64,000 nucleotides of DNA from Dokdonella sp. (GTDB lineage: Bacteria; Pseudomonadota; Gammaproteobacteria; Xanthomonadales; Rhodanobacteraceae). Location: the NCBI RefSeq assembly GCF_019634815.1, contig NZ_JAHCAP010000016.1, positions 17,711-81,710 of the forward strand, given 5' to 3'. A program made the position numbers and the translations under genes. Shown here piece by piece: positions 8,159 through 18,091 of the stretch (positions are counted from its first letter, which is position 1; the number at the start of each line of letters is the position of its first letter). Under the pieces are notes generated by a model. That model was not told the origin of the DNA and did not search any database. It was given only the letters and a program-made list of their open reading frames with translations.

Positions 8159-11100
8159 TCAGTTGGCGCAGAAATCCTCGGGATGCAGATCGGCCGTGTT
8201 GGGGCAGCCGTCGAACGGCACCGCGATCGGCACCAGCGGAGTGTTCCACGGGGCCTGTCGCTGCACGCAGGTCGCCGGTGGATGCAAGGGTTTGAACTGG
8301 GTGCTGGACGCGGTCTTGAAGCCCGCGGGCAGGGTGAAACTGAAACCGATGCAGCCGCCGACGGGGCAGTCGGGTGGCGTCTGCGTCCATGAGCACACGG
8401 CATCGTTGGCCGGGTCCACGCCCACGCACTGCGAGCCGCTCAGCTTGCAGAATGATGCGGGCTTGCAGTGTTCCTTGCGCGCCTGCGCGAACGATTGCAG
8501 GGTTTCTTGCTGGCCGAAATCGGCCGTGGCGATGCGAACCTCGACGATGCCCGACTCCGGATCATTGGCATACCAACCCGCGAAGTGCGGCTTGAGATTC
8601 TGCACTGTGTGGAACTCTGGCGGGTCCTTGCCGATTTCGACCTGGGTGAGCGTGATGCTGGCCGGATTGAAGTCGGTGTCCTTGCCGACGAAGAAGCGAT
8701 AGGTCTGCTCGGTCTTTTCGTCGGCAAAGATCAGGAACACGTGGTAGGTCTGGCCGGCCTTGAATTCGTTGACCGCGCAATCGACCTTGTTGCCGTTGCG
8801 CGGGTTGCAGTTTTCGGCAATCTGCGTCGCCTTGGAAACGGTGGTGTCGATGTAGTAGGTGCCGCCGTTGACGGTCAACGAACTGCGCTGGCCGGTGTCC
8901 TGGCCCATCATGCGGATCGCGCGGGTCACGCCCTTGTCGGCGATCGGCAGCTTGTCCTGGCGCAGCAGCGGGACGCCATAGCAGTTTTCATTGGTGCAGG
9001 CACTGTTCCAGTCGCCACTGTTGATCTGACCCTTGACGGCACACGTGCGCGTGCGCGCGCAGTCGGGATAGAGCGTGGTGGTCACGTAGTGGTACGGACT
9101 GGTGCGCGAGGAGTTGGCCGACTTGCATTCGGTGGAATCGATCGGACCGGCGAAGAATTCGTCATTGTTGACCACCGTGGTGTTGACGAAGCCGGTGAGC
9201 GTGCCGTCGTTGTCGTTGAGCACGGTCTGGCGATCGATGCTGGTGAAACCATTGAAGGTGGTCTTGTCCCACACGCAATACTCATTGGCGAGCTTTTCGT
9301 AATCGGTTTCGAGCGTGCCTTCCTTGAAGAAGGGCGTGAGCACGAAGTGCCGCGTTTCGACGTTCTCGAAATAAAGATCCTGCGAGTGGAAGGCCGGTGG
9401 ATAGTAGAAGCCATTGGGTTGCTTCCAGCCGATCGCGGCATTGGGCATGAAGCAGGTGTTGCTGGCCTTGTCGCGCTGCAGGCCCTTGACGGTGCCGGCC
9501 AGCCAGCGGCTCTGGCCGCCCGCGCCGGGTCGGCATTCTCCAACCAGGTTGGGCTTGTCGGTGAATGGGGTGCAGTCGTCGATCTTGCGATGGTGGATGT
9601 CCAGATACGCATTGGAAGCCTGGAAGGCCGGGCCGTCGTAGACGCTGAACATGCGTTGGTACATGCCGAAGTTGTCGACCTGATGGCTGATGCCTTCGTC
9701 CTTGGACAGGCAATAGCTGCCTGGGCGGCTGCCATTGCTCATTGTCGCGCAGGCCAACGCCGCCGGATTGAACGGCCCGCCATCAGATGCGAATGGGTTA
9801 TCGGGCTGGGTGGCACCGATGAAGGCGGTCTTGCGCACCAGAGCCCAGTGGCCCGGCACCACGTCCGATTCGGTGTAGCCGCCGCCGGTCACCATCGTGA
9901 GGCCCGCCTGCTGCACATCGGTGATCGCGCTGTCGGTGACGAGGAACCACTGCGGTCGCAACCAGATTGCGGCGAAATTGAAGGGCGCCCAGTTGAACGA
10001 GGTGTTGAAGCGCGACAGCACGGTGACCATGCAATTGTCGAGCGTGCCGGCGGCACAACGCGGGGGCGTCACGCTGCAATCATCGGCGGTGCAGCGGGTG
10101 GCAAAGCGGCCGCCACCCGGATCGAGCGAAGGATAGTAATGTTCGTTGGGCATTGCGGGCGCGAGCGGATTGGGGATTGGCTCGAGCTTGGGCATGCTCG
10201 GATCACCCCCACGCTGCACACCGTGGCAGGCGGCGGTTCCCGTTACGGTCTGGAATGCGGTCATCGCGGTGGAGCAGGTGTTGCCGTCGAAGGACTTGAG
10301 CGGCGTCATCCCCGCGCGATCGAGCGAGCTTTGCATCGAGGCGTAGGACGTCCACTTCATGGCCTTGGACATGCCGCTGTTGATGCCCGGCAGCAACCAG
10401 TAGCAAACGCCGCAGGTGCCGGCGCCAACCGCCATGTTGTCCTTGAAATCGTTCCAGCCGTTCATGATCCAGAATACGGTGGGATGGTCGACATCCGACT
10501 TGAACGGCATCTGGTCGGCATCGCTGTCGAGCGTGTTGGGTGCGGCGAGGATGCCGGGTACCTTGCGCGGATTCTGGACATTGTCGACTGCGGCGCGTGC
10601 GAACACGCCGAGGTTGGCCGTGAGCACATTGTCGATCTCGGTACCTTCTTCGAGATAGAAGCCGTGCCCGATCGACTTGTAGCCGACATTGCGTTCCAGA
10701 TGCACGTTGTGCGTGGCGTGCAGCACCACCCAGCGTGTCATCGATTCATTGATGCTTGAGTCGCGCAGGAAGGTGCCATCGGGCACATGCCGCGCGTGGT
10801 GGAAATGCACGGGGTAGCGGCCAATCGTGCCGCCTTGCCCCAGCTGGCGGAATTCGACGCCCTGCAGTTTGAGCTCGCGCACGCCCTGGCGGATGACGAC
10901 GTGGCCGCCGTTGTAGTAGTGGGTCGACTCGGCAGGGAAGTCGTCGTCGCGGGTGTCGCCCGCGGAAACGATGCGGATCGAGCGGCTGAGCACGCCGACC
11001 GCGGCGCGCGTTTCCACCGCTTCGACATTGCTGCTGCGCGTGGGGCCGATCGTCAATGGCGTCTGGCCGAGCGAGGCGCGGATGCCGTTGTGGGCGAAGG

Positions 11101-12034
11101 CGACGGCGTCCTGCAGCGGAATCGTGGTCGCGCATTGCACGTCGCTGGCGACCGTCAGGGTCTCGGAATGGCCGGGCAGGTAGTCGGTGGCGGTGAGGAC
11201 GATCTGGTCGCCGCCCTTGAACGACAGCGGGCGGTCGATCTTGATCGACGTCGCCCCCTTGGTCACCGAATCGGCCAGACGCACCCAACTGCTGTTGCTG
11301 CTGGATGGAAACGTCGGGCTGCACTCGCCGCCGCTGGCATAGGTTGCGCCCTTGCGGCCGAACAACTGCACCGTCGCGCCATAGGAAATGCCGAGTACCT
11401 TGTCACCGAAGTAGCCCTGGCGACTTTGCTCGTCCGAGCCACCTTCGAACTCCATCGGCATGTAGGCATAGAAGTAGTCCGCGGCGATGCGCGGATCCTG
11501 CGCGGCATTGGGATAGACGCTGGTGAGGCCGCTGGCGGCGATGGATTGCGCCTGGCTCACCGGCTTCATGTGACCGTCGGCCGTGAGATTGGAATTCCAC
11601 ACCGCATCGGGAATTCCGCAATGACCCTTGGGATCGCTCTTGCAAATCACGCCGAGCGCATTCGCGTTCGGATTGCCCTTGATGCGGTCCTCGCCCCACA
11701 GATGGATCACCAGTTCGCCACCGGCGGTGCCGATCGGCGCTTCCGGCGTGCCGGCGCGCAGGGTGCCACCGTTCTCGACGAGGATGTTGTTGGCCCAGAA
11801 ATCGATCTGGGCATCTTCGAATTCGAGCGTGCCGCCGTCGATGACATGCACGTCCTTGTACTTGTAGGTTCCGGCGCCCACGCACACCGCCTTGTCGACC
11901 AGCAGCTCGTCGCCGCTGGTGGTTGGCGCGAGTGGCTCGCCGGTGCAGGCGGCCTGCGCGATCGACGCGAGCGGCAGGGCAAACAGCGCGGTGGTCAGGG
12001 CGAACCGGATGCTGCGGGTCTTGGTCTTGGTCAT
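8159..12034 (-). CDS. Exported G8-domain protein, CEMIP/TMEM2-like
   Basis: A 1291-residue exported protein. Residues 1-28 are a Sec signal peptide cleaving after SIAQA. Residues of about 43-140 read as a G8 domain: glycine-rich strands such as VHVIDGGTLEFED and ILVENGGTLRAG. The next several hundred residues look like a parallel beta-helix. The run GRYPVHFHH (from residue 405), the following IGHGFYLEEG and the segment with WIMNGWNDFKDN and WLLP align by eye with the equivalent part of animal CEMIP (KIAA1199) and TMEM2, which bind and cut hyaluronan. That activity is not shown for bacterial relatives. The C-terminal 300 residues are Cys-containing and unassigned. It starts 10 bases after the BBP7-type barrel gene, so the two are probably co-expressed. 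Confidence 0.8.
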   Translation of the reverse strand: MTKTKTRSIRFALTTALFALPLASIAQAACTGEPLAPTTSGDELLVDKAVCVGAGTYKYKDVHVIDGGTLEFEDAQIDFWANNILVENGGTLRAGTPEAPIGTAGGELVIHLWGEDRIKGNPNANALGVICKSDPKGHCGIPDAVWNSNLTADGHMKPVSQAQSIAASGLTSVYPNAAQDPRIAADYFYAYMPMEFEGGSDEQSRQGYFGDKVLGISYGATVQLFGRKGATYASGGECSPTFPSSSNSSWVRLADSVTKGATSIKIDRPLSFKGGDQIVLTATDYLPGHSETLTVASDVQCATTIPLQDAVAFAHNGIRASLGQTPLTIGPTRSSNVEAVETRAAVGVLSRSIRIVSAGDTRDDDFPAESTHYYNGGHVVIRQGVRELKLQGVEFRQLGQGGTIGRYPVHFHHARHVPDGTFLRDSSINESMTRWVVLHATHNVHLERNVGYKSIGHGFYLEEGTEIDNVLTANLGVFARAAVDNVQNPRKVPGILAAPNTLDSDADQMPFKSDVDHPTVFWIMNGWNDFKDNMAVGAGTCGVCYWLLPGINSGMSKAMKWTSYASMQSSLDRAGMTPLKSFDGNTCSTAMTAFQTVTGTAACHGVQRGGDPSMPKLEPIPNPLAPAMPNEHYYPSLDPGGGRFATRCTADDCSVTPPRCAAGTLDNCMVTVLSRFNTSFNWAPFNFAAIWLRPQWFLVTDSAITDVQQAGLTMVTGGGYTESDVVPGHWALVRKTAFIGATQPDNPFASDGGPFNPAALACATMSNGSRPGSYCLSKDEGISHQVDNFGMYQRMFSVYDGPAFQASNAYLDIHHRKIDDCTPFTDKPNLVGECRPGAGGQSRWLAGTVKGLQRDKASNTCFMPNAAIGWKQPNGFYYPPAFHSQDLYFENVETRHFVLTPFFKEGTLETDYEKLANEYCVWDKTTFNGFTSIDRQTVLNDNDGTLTGFVNTTVVNNDEFFAGPIDSTECKSANSSRTSPYHYVTTTLYPDCARTRTCAVKGQINSGDWNSACTNENCYGVPLLRQDKLPIADKGVTRAIRMMGQDTGQRSSLTVNGGTYYIDTTVSKATQIAENCNPRNGNKVDCAVNEFKAGQTYHVFLIFADEKTEQTYRFFVGKDTDFNPASITLTQVEIGKDPPEFHTVQNLKPHFAGWYANDPESGIVEVRIATADFGQQETLQSFAQARKEHCKPASFCKLSGSQCVGVDPANDAVCSWTQTPPDCPVGGCIGFSFTLPAGFKTASSTQFKPLHPPATCVQRQAPWNTPLVPIAVPFDGCPNTADLHPEDFCAN

Positions 12035-12044
12035 GGCGGTCAGC

Positions 12045-13178
12045 CTAGAAAGTCAGGGTGATGCCGGCGTGGATGCCGTGCACGAAGTAATTGGAGTCCT
12101 CGAATGCGAACGCGGGTTGCGCGCCCGCCACCGGTTGCGGCATCGGGACCTCGGTGTAGGAGGTGCTCTGGCTGGTATCGATGCGCCGGTTGACCTGCGG
12201 CCCCGGGCGCAGCATGCGCGTGGCGTACATGGCCGAGTAACCGATCTGCGCCGACAGGAACGCGTTGAAACGGTAGCCGAACTCGAGCTCCGCCTGCGGC
12301 ATCACGCCGAAGGTGTTGCGGCGATGGCGGCCGCTGTTGCTCGGCAAGGCGAAATAACCGCCGGGAAATTGCTCGACCGTCTCGAACTCGGTGTAGTCGT
12401 CGGTATGCAGCACGCCATTGATGTCGACCTGTTGCCGCAGCCAGCCGGCTGCGAGTTTGAAGTCGGCACTGCCGTAAAAGCCGTTGCGCTCGGCGCGTGC
12501 ACGCAAGCCCACTTGCAGGCCGTGGAAGCGGTTGCGTGTGGAAAATGCGTCATGGGTTTCCCACACATCCGGCCCCCACTCGGGCAGCAGCGGGCTGGCG
12601 GTGTCGAGCGTCATCGATTCGTCAAGGTTGAGCACGGCCACGCCGATCAGCGCATCGAGCGCGAATGCGCGTGCCATCGGCAGTTGCCAGCGGTAATCGA
12701 GCTCGGCGCCGCGCAGGCGTTCGCTGCTGCGCAGGCTTGCCGCGCCGCTGTAGAGGCCTGGCACGGAAAAGTCGGTCGAGGTTTCCTGCCCGGTTTGCGG
12801 ATCGATGTAGGGAATGTACAGATGCAATGATCCAGGCAGTGCGTCCGAAAACATGCCTGCGCCGTAGCTGCCGTGCTGCAGCCCGAATGCGGAGAACTCC
12901 AGCGCGCTCGACTCCGACATCGCGCGGCTCAGGCTCAGGCGTGCGCCGCGGCGGCTGCCGAATTCAGCGGCGCGCGGCCCAAACACGATCTGCGTCCCGG
13001 GCTGCCCCAGTGTGCCGGTCGAAATGAATGGGATGCCGAGCGGACTGTCGCGGCTCTCCCACGACAATGCGTCGAGCGAGAGGGACCAGTCGGCTGTGGT
13101 AGTGGCGGGAGCCGCCGAGGGCGATGCCGAAAACGCGCAGCCAGCGAGCAAGGCAAGATTCAAAACACAACGACGCAT
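12045..13178 (-). CDS. BBP7-type outer-membrane beta-barrel protein
   Basis: A 377-residue protein with a signal peptide (about residues 1-22, ending PSAAP). A series of amphipathic strands follows, ending in GITLTF, a terminal aromatic typical of outer-membrane barrels. Features such as RGARLSLSRA near residue 75, RLRGAELDYRW near 157 and FHGLQVGLRARAE near 225 resemble BBP7 family proteins, first seen in planctomycetes and of unknown function. The ATG at 13178 follows an AGGGGGC ribosome binding site. Immediately downstream is the giant G8-domain protein, so the barrel may help export or display it, though I cannot show this. Confidence 0.7.
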   Translation of the reverse strand: MRRCVLNLALLAGCAFSASPSAAPATTTADWSLSLDALSWESRDSPLGIPFISTGTLGQPGTQIVFGPRAAEFGSRRGARLSLSRAMSESSALEFSAFGLQHGSYGAGMFSDALPGSLHLYIPYIDPQTGQETSTDFSVPGLYSGAASLRSSERLRGAELDYRWQLPMARAFALDALIGVAVLNLDESMTLDTASPLLPEWGPDVWETHDAFSTRNRFHGLQVGLRARAERNGFYGSADFKLAAGWLRQQVDINGVLHTDDYTEFETVEQFPGGYFALPSNSGRHRRNTFGVMPQAELEFGYRFNAFLSAQIGYSAMYATRMLRPGPQVNRRIDTSQSTSYTEVPMPQPVAGAQPAFAFEDSNYFVHGIHAGITLTF

Positions 13179-13498
13179 GCAGCCCCCTGATTCTTGTCGA
13201 CAGTCCATCGCATGCCTGCGCCAGACAGGCATCTTGCACCCGACCCGATCGGGGCACGCGTTGCGACCTTGGTGGCCGACAGGTGTGGCGGCAGACGGGC
13301 GGGGCATCGAAGGACGCCCTGCGCGACGCATGCCTGAACCCCTGAATGCGATCGTCGCGATGGTGTGCCTGATTGTGCGCCGCATTCGCAATTGCCTGCA
13401 ACCGCGCTCGCGGCCCCAAGGCGGCCCATGGCTTTCGTCATGCGGTTTCTGCGTGGCGATGTTGTACCTTTGCGGGTTCCAGAATCCCGGGAGTAGCC
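13179..13498. other. Divergent intergenic region between barrel and peptidase genes
   Basis: This 320-base gap must hold promoters for both flanking genes. I see a 7-bp hairpin at 13212-13232 (ATGCCTG with CAGGCAT) and the GGGAG ribosome binding site at about 13490 for the peptidase. I find no promoter with convincing -35 and -10 elements and no gene. Confidence 0.4.
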
Positions 13499-15712
13499 AT
13501 GAAACACCCCCTTGCACTGGCGCTGGCGACGGCGCTGTCCACGTTGGCGCTTGGCGCCTGTCATGCGCCAACCAAACCCGATGCGCAGGCCACCGTTGCG
13601 CCGGCGGCCAAGCCAGTGCCGCCCGCCAATCCGCTGCTGACACCCAGCCCGCTGCCGCTGCAGTATCCGCAGTTCGACAAGATCGCCGACACCGATTTCG
13701 GTCCCGCCTTCGATGCCGGCATGGCCGCGCAGCTCGAGGAAATCGCGGCGATCACCGCCAATCCGCAGGCGCCGAGTTTCGACAACACCATCGTGGCGAT
13801 GGAGAAGAGCGGACAGACGCTGCGCCGCGCGACCGGCTTGTTCTACAACCTCGTCGGCGCCGACACCAACGATGCGCGCAAGAAGATCCAGGTCGAGTAT
13901 TCGCCGAAGTTTGCCGCGCATCGCGATGCGATCTTCCTCAATCCGCAATTGTTCGCGCGCGTGCAGTCGCTTTACGAGCAGCGTGCGCAGCTGGGTCTGG
14001 ATGCCGAGTCACTGCGTCTGGTCGAGCGTTATTACGACGACTTCGTGCGCGATGGCGCCAAGCTCTCGGATACCGACAAGGCGCGCCTCAAGCAGATCAA
14101 TGGCGAACTCGCCTCGCTGGGCACAAAGTTCGGCCAGAACGTGCTCGCCGAGGTCAATGATTCGGCGATCATCGTCGACACGCGCGAGGAGCTCGCGGGC
14201 CTGCCCGAGGATGCGATCGCGGCGGCTGCCGAGGCGGCCAAGGCGCGCAAGCTCGAAGGCAAGTTCGTGCTCGCGCTGCAGAACACCACCGGCCAGCCGC
14301 CCGAAACCTATCTGTCCAATCGCGCGCTGCGCCAGCGCATCCACGAGACCTCGGTCGCCCGTGGCAGCCGCGGCAATGCCTGGGACAACACTTCGATCGT
14401 CTCGCAGATCATGAAGCTGCGCGTCGAGCGCGCGCAGATGCTCGGCTATCCGACCTACGCGGCCTACAGCCTGGCCAACCAGACCGCCAAGACCACCGAG
14501 GCGGTCAACAAGATGCTCGGGCAACTGGCGCCCCCTGCGGTCGCCAACGCCAAGCTCGAAGCCGCTGCGCTGCAAAAGCTCATCGATGCGGAGCAGAAGG
14601 CCAAGGGCCAGCCGAGCTTCAAGTTGCAGCCATGGGACTGGGCCTATTACGCGGAGAAGGTGCGCAAGCAGAAGTTTGCGTTCGACGAGGCGCAGATCAA
14701 GCCCTATCTCGAAGCCAGGAACGTGCTCGAGAACGGCGTGTTCTACGCGGCCGGCCAGCTCTACGGCCTCAAGTTCAAACAGCGCACCGACCTGCCGGTC
14801 TATCACCCCGATGTGCTGGTCTATGACGTGTTCAACGAGGATGGCACCCAGCTCGCGATCTTCCTCGAGGACATGTACGCGCGGCCGAGCAAGCGTGGCG
14901 GCGCGTGGATGAACGCCTACGTCAGCCAGAACAAGCTGCTGGGGACGATGCCGGTGGTCGCCAACCACCTCAACATTCCCAAGCCGCCGGCAGGTCAGCC
15001 GACGCTGATGACCTGGGACGAAACCAATACGATGTTCCACGAGTTCGGCCATGCCCTGCACGGCATGTTCTCGAACGTGACCTATCCCTACTTTGCCGGC
15101 ACCGGCGTGCCGCGCGACTTCGTCGAGTTCCCGTCGCAGGTCAACGAGATGTGGGCCGATTGGCCGAGCGTGCTCGCCAACTATGCCAGGCACTACCAGA
15201 GCGGCGAGCCGATGCCCAAGGCCCTGCTCGACAAGGTGATGGCGGCGGCGCGTTTCAACGAGGGCTTCCGCACCACCGAGTACCTGGGCGCAGCGATGCT
15301 CGACCAGAACTGGCATCAGATCGACAGCGTCGACAAGGTGCCCGCGGCCGATGGCGTGATGGCATTCGAAACCGCCGCGCTCAAGGGCGATGGCATCTAC
15401 TACCCGCCGGTGCCGCCGCGTTACCGCACGCCGTACTTCAGCCACATCATGAGCGGCTATGCGGCGGGCTACTACTCCTACATCTGGTCGGAAGTGCTCG
15501 ATGCCGATACGGTGGCCTGGATCAAGGCGCACGGTGGGCTCACGCGCGCCAACGGTGACCGCTTCCGCGACACCCTGCTGTCGCGCGGCGGCAGCAAGGA
15601 TGCGATGCAGCTGTTCCGCGATTTCACCGGCCACGATCCCGACATCAAGCCGCTGCTCGAGCGGCGCGGCCTGCGCGTGGTGCCAACCAAGGGCGGCAAG
15701 ACCAAGCCCTGA
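13499..15712 (+). CDS. dcp: M3 family metallopeptidase, lipoprotein (peptidyl-dipeptidase Dcp type)
   Basis: A 737-residue M3 zinc peptidase. The zinc motif HEFGH is at residues 514-518, with the third ligand Glu about 27 residues later in a FVEFPSQVNE context. The substrate-side tail HIMSGYAAGYYSYIWSEV is typical of Dcp and oligopeptidase A. Dcp releases dipeptides from peptide C-termini. The N-terminus is a lipoprotein signal (LGAC, Cys21), so this copy acts in the periplasm anchored to a membrane, unlike the cytoplasmic E. coli enzymes. A GGGAG ribosome binding site lies just before the ATG. The frame is open upstream, but that part reads as non-coding. Confidence 0.9.
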   Translation: MKHPLALALATALSTLALGACHAPTKPDAQATVAPAAKPVPPANPLLTPSPLPLQYPQFDKIADTDFGPAFDAGMAAQLEEIAAITANPQAPSFDNTIVAMEKSGQTLRRATGLFYNLVGADTNDARKKIQVEYSPKFAAHRDAIFLNPQLFARVQSLYEQRAQLGLDAESLRLVERYYDDFVRDGAKLSDTDKARLKQINGELASLGTKFGQNVLAEVNDSAIIVDTREELAGLPEDAIAAAAEAAKARKLEGKFVLALQNTTGQPPETYLSNRALRQRIHETSVARGSRGNAWDNTSIVSQIMKLRVERAQMLGYPTYAAYSLANQTAKTTEAVNKMLGQLAPPAVANAKLEAAALQKLIDAEQKAKGQPSFKLQPWDWAYYAEKVRKQKFAFDEAQIKPYLEARNVLENGVFYAAGQLYGLKFKQRTDLPVYHPDVLVYDVFNEDGTQLAIFLEDMYARPSKRGGAWMNAYVSQNKLLGTMPVVANHLNIPKPPAGQPTLMTWDETNTMFHEFGHALHGMFSNVTYPYFAGTGVPRDFVEFPSQVNEMWADWPSVLANYARHYQSGEPMPKALLDKVMAAARFNEGFRTTEYLGAAMLDQNWHQIDSVDKVPAADGVMAFETAALKGDGIYYPPVPPRYRTPYFSHIMSGYAAGYYSYIWSEVLDADTVAWIKAHGGLTRANGDRFRDTLLSRGGSKDAMQLFRDFTGHDPDIKPLLERRGLRVVPTKGGKTKP

Positions 15713-15723
15713 TCGATGTGGAT

Positions 15724-15755
15724 GGTCGCGCCCGGATTCCATTTCGGGCGCGACC
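15724..15755. terminator. Bidirectional hairpin between convergent genes
   Basis: An 11-bp perfect inverted repeat (GGTCGCGCCCG at 15724-15734 and its complement at 15745-15755) with a 10-base loop. It lies 12 bases after the peptidase stop and before the end of the convergent acyltransferase gene. A short pyrimidine run CTCTT follows on the plus strand. Confidence 0.65.
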
Positions 15756-15767
15756 CTCTTCATGGCT

Positions 15768-16991
15768 TCATTTGGTGCTCTCGCGCGCGACGTCGCCGTT
15801 GCGCGAGTCGCCCGCCAGGATCATTTCGGTGCTCGCTTGCGGATGTGCGGCGCGCGGTCGACCGCGGCGCAGGAACGGCAGTTCGATCCAGCGATACGAC
15901 AGCGCGGCGATCGCGCAGGACAGCGCCAGCACCAGCGGCAGCAGCCACGGCAGGCCGTAACCGCCAATAGCCCGCAGCACTCCGGCCTGGACCAGCCAGT
16001 GCAGGATCGGCAGATGCCACAGATAGACGCCGAAACTCACCAGTCCCAGCCAGCGCAGCGGCATGTTGTCGAATAGCCGCCGCGCGAGCGGGCTGCCACA
16101 TGCACTTGCGTAGAGGATGGTCGCGGTCGCCAGGCCAGCCAGGCCATGCCAGACAAACAGCAGTGGATGGCCATCCCAGTACTGGCTGCTTGCGTAATGG
16201 ATGGCCCACAGCAGCAAGGCGAACAGCAGGAGAGCCGCCAGCAGCAAGGCATCATTGCGCCTGGCATCGCCCAGCCGGCCCTGCGCTACCGCGATGCTGT
16301 AAGCGTAGGCGGCGAGCATGCCGGCGACGAACTGGTCGAGGCGGCCGGGCAATTGCTCGAGTGCAATCACGCGCAGCGGCACCGGCTCGGCGATCACCAG
16401 CGGCAGCATCCAATGGCGCCAGATCTGGGTGACGACAATCGCCCCGAGCGCCAGCCACGGCCAGCGGCCAGGACGCAGGGCGAGCGCGAGAACCGGCAGG
16501 ATGAGATAGAAACTGAACTCGATCGCCAGCGTGTAGGTCACCGGGTTGATCGGTTCGACGCCGAACGGACCGAGATTGTTGAGCAGCAGCAGGTTGCCGA
16601 CGAATTGCTTGATGCCGGGCACATTGCCGATACCCCACAGCGCGGCGAGCACAACCAGCACCAGCATCTGCGCGTAATACGCCGGGAGGATGCGTTGCAC
16701 GCGCCGCAACCAGTAATTGCGCAGCGAAGGCGCCGGCGCAGCGGCCAACTGGCGACTCGCATAGGGCAGGGTGAGCAGGAAGGCCGACAGCGTGAAGAAG
16801 ATGTCCACGCCGGCCCAGCCCACCGAAAACAGCGGCGTGAAGTCGAGTGGTCCGAGCATCATCAGGCGCGGCGTGGCTTCGACCCAGACGTGGTAGACCA
16901 GCACCCACAATGCGGCAAAGCCGCGCACGCCGGTGAGGACGGGGAGCTCGCCGATGCCCGAATGTGGCTGCTTGCCGGGGTTGGCGGCCAC
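15768..16991 (-). CDS. Acyltransferase family 3 (OafA/YrhL-like) membrane protein
   Basis: A 407-residue protein of the acyltransferase-3 family, integral inner-membrane enzymes that transfer acyl groups onto sugars of O-antigen, glycans or lipids. It opens with the family start LTGVRGFAALWVLVYHVW (the motif His at about residue 39). GVDIFFTLSAFLL follows near 60 and about ten hydrophobic helices come after, with LRRVQRILPAYY near 104. The C-terminus is short and polar, without an SGNH domain. It begins 16 bases after accA, so it is probably the last gene of the dnaE-accA run. The acceptor cannot be predicted. Confidence 0.85.
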   Translation of the reverse strand: MAANPGKQPHSGIGELPVLTGVRGFAALWVLVYHVWVEATPRLMMLGPLDFTPLFSVGWAGVDIFFTLSAFLLTLPYASRQLAAAPAPSLRNYWLRRVQRILPAYYAQMLVLVVLAALWGIGNVPGIKQFVGNLLLLNNLGPFGVEPINPVTYTLAIEFSFYLILPVLALALRPGRWPWLALGAIVVTQIWRHWMLPLVIAEPVPLRVIALEQLPGRLDQFVAGMLAAYAYSIAVAQGRLGDARRNDALLLAALLLFALLLWAIHYASSQYWDGHPLLFVWHGLAGLATATILYASACGSPLARRLFDNMPLRWLGLVSFGVYLWHLPILHWLVQAGVLRAIGGYGLPWLLPLVLALSCAIAALSYRWIELPFLRRGRPRAAHPQASTEMILAGDSRNGDVARESTK

Positions 16992-17007
16992 GGCGTCGAC
17001 GTCCGGA

Positions 17008-17967
17008 TCAGCCGCCGATGAACGCGCCGTAGCCGCGCAGGCGCTGGTAACGGCGTTCGATCAGCGCCGCCTCGCCAATGCGCGCGAGTTCATCGAGCTG
17101 GTTGAGCAGGATCGCCTTGAGGCGGATCGCCATGCCGCGCGGATTGCGATGGGCGCCGCCGAGCGGTTCGCGGATCACCTTGTCGACCAGTCCCAGTTCC
17201 TTCAGGCGCGGTGCGGTCATGCCGAGCATGCCAGCGGCATCGCGTGCGCGATCGGCGGTCTTGAACAAGATGGACGAGCAGGCCTCGGGCGTGATCACCG
17301 AGTAGGTGCTGTATTCGAGCATGTTGGTGACATCGCCGACACCGATCGCGAGCGCGCCACCCGAGCCGCCCTCACCCACGACGCTGCACAGGATGGGTAC
17401 GCGCAGTTGCGACATTTCCAGCAGGTTGCGTGCGATCGCCTCGCTCTGGCCGCGTTCCTCGGCGCCGACGCCGGGATAGGCGCCGGGCGTGTCGATGAAG
17501 GTGAGGATCGGCAGCCTGAAGCGTGCCGCGAGCTGCATCAGGCGCAGCGCCTTGCGATAGCCTTCGGGGCGCGGCATGCCGAAGTTGCGGCGGATCTTGG
17601 ATTTGGTGTCGCGTCCCTTCTGATGACCGATGATGACCAGGCTGCGGCCATCGATGCGGCCGATGCCACCGACAATCGCGGCGTCATCGGCATAGGCGCG
17701 ATCTCCGGCGAGCTCGTGGAACTCCTCGCAGATCACGCCGACATAGTCGAGCGTGTAAGGCCGCGCCGGGTGACGCGAAAGCTGGGCAATCTGCCAAGGC
17801 GTGAGGTTGCGGAAAATTTCGGCCGTCTTGGCGCGCAACTTGCCCTGCAGCGTGCTGACCTCGGCATCGATGTCGAGGGCATGGCCGCGGCTGGCACTGC
17901 GCAGTTCCTGGAGTTTGGCTTCCAGGTCGGCGATGGGTTGTTCGAAATCGAGAAAGTTCGGATTCAT
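17008..17967 (-). CDS. accA: Acetyl-CoA carboxylase carboxyltransferase subunit alpha
   Basis: A 319-residue protein, identical in length to E. coli AccA. With AccD it moves the carboxyl group from biotin to acetyl-CoA, the first step of fatty acid synthesis. Recognised features are the N-terminal start [16 protein letters not shown], the crotonase-fold core with [29 protein letters not shown] near residue 155 and [17 protein letters not shown] near 200. It lies downstream of dnaE, the usual place in gammaproteobacteria. The GC-rich 124-base gap in between may hold its own promoter (TATACT at 18028-18033 on the minus strand, without a good -35). Confidence 0.97.
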   Translation of the reverse strand: MNPNFLDFEQPIADLEAKLQELRSASRGHALDIDAEVSTLQGKLRAKTAEIFRNLTPWQIAQLSRHPARPYTLDYVGVICEEFHELAGDRAYADDAAIVGGIGRIDGRSLVIIGHQKGRDTKSKIRRNFGMPRPEGYRKALRLMQLAARFRLPILTFIDTPGAYPGVGAEERGQSEAIARNLLEMSQLRVPILCSVVGEGGSGGALAIGVGDVTNMLEYSTYSVITPEACSSILFKTADRARDAAGMLGMTAPRLKELGLVDKVIREPLGGAHRNPRGMAIRLKAILLNQLDELARIGEAALIERRYQRLRGYGAFIGG

Positions 17968-18027
17968 TGAATGCGTACGTCGCCTGGGCGGGCCCGGTGC
18001 CGCCGTCCCGGCGACGCAAAGGGCGCA

Positions 18028-18033
18028 AGTATA
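18028..18033 (-). promoter_or_regulatory. Possible -10 element for accA
   Basis: TATACT on the minus strand lies 60 bases before the accA ATG, in the only AT-rich spot of the dnaE-accA gap. No convincing -35 is visible 16-18 bases upstream. Confidence 0.3.
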
Positions 18034-18091
18034 GCGGCTCGGCTGGGGACAGGCAGGGCGCTTGCGGGCGTGGCGCGGCGCGCCTGCGGCC

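Noticed and set aside
8468..10759. 763-codon plus-strand frame opposite the G8 gene
   Set aside because: The minus-strand protein has a signal peptide and domain motifs throughout; the other frame has none.
13373..13498. N-terminal extension of the M3 peptidase
   Set aside because: The extra 42 codons lack signal features, whereas the ATG at 13499 follows GGGAG and starts a proper lipoprotein signal.
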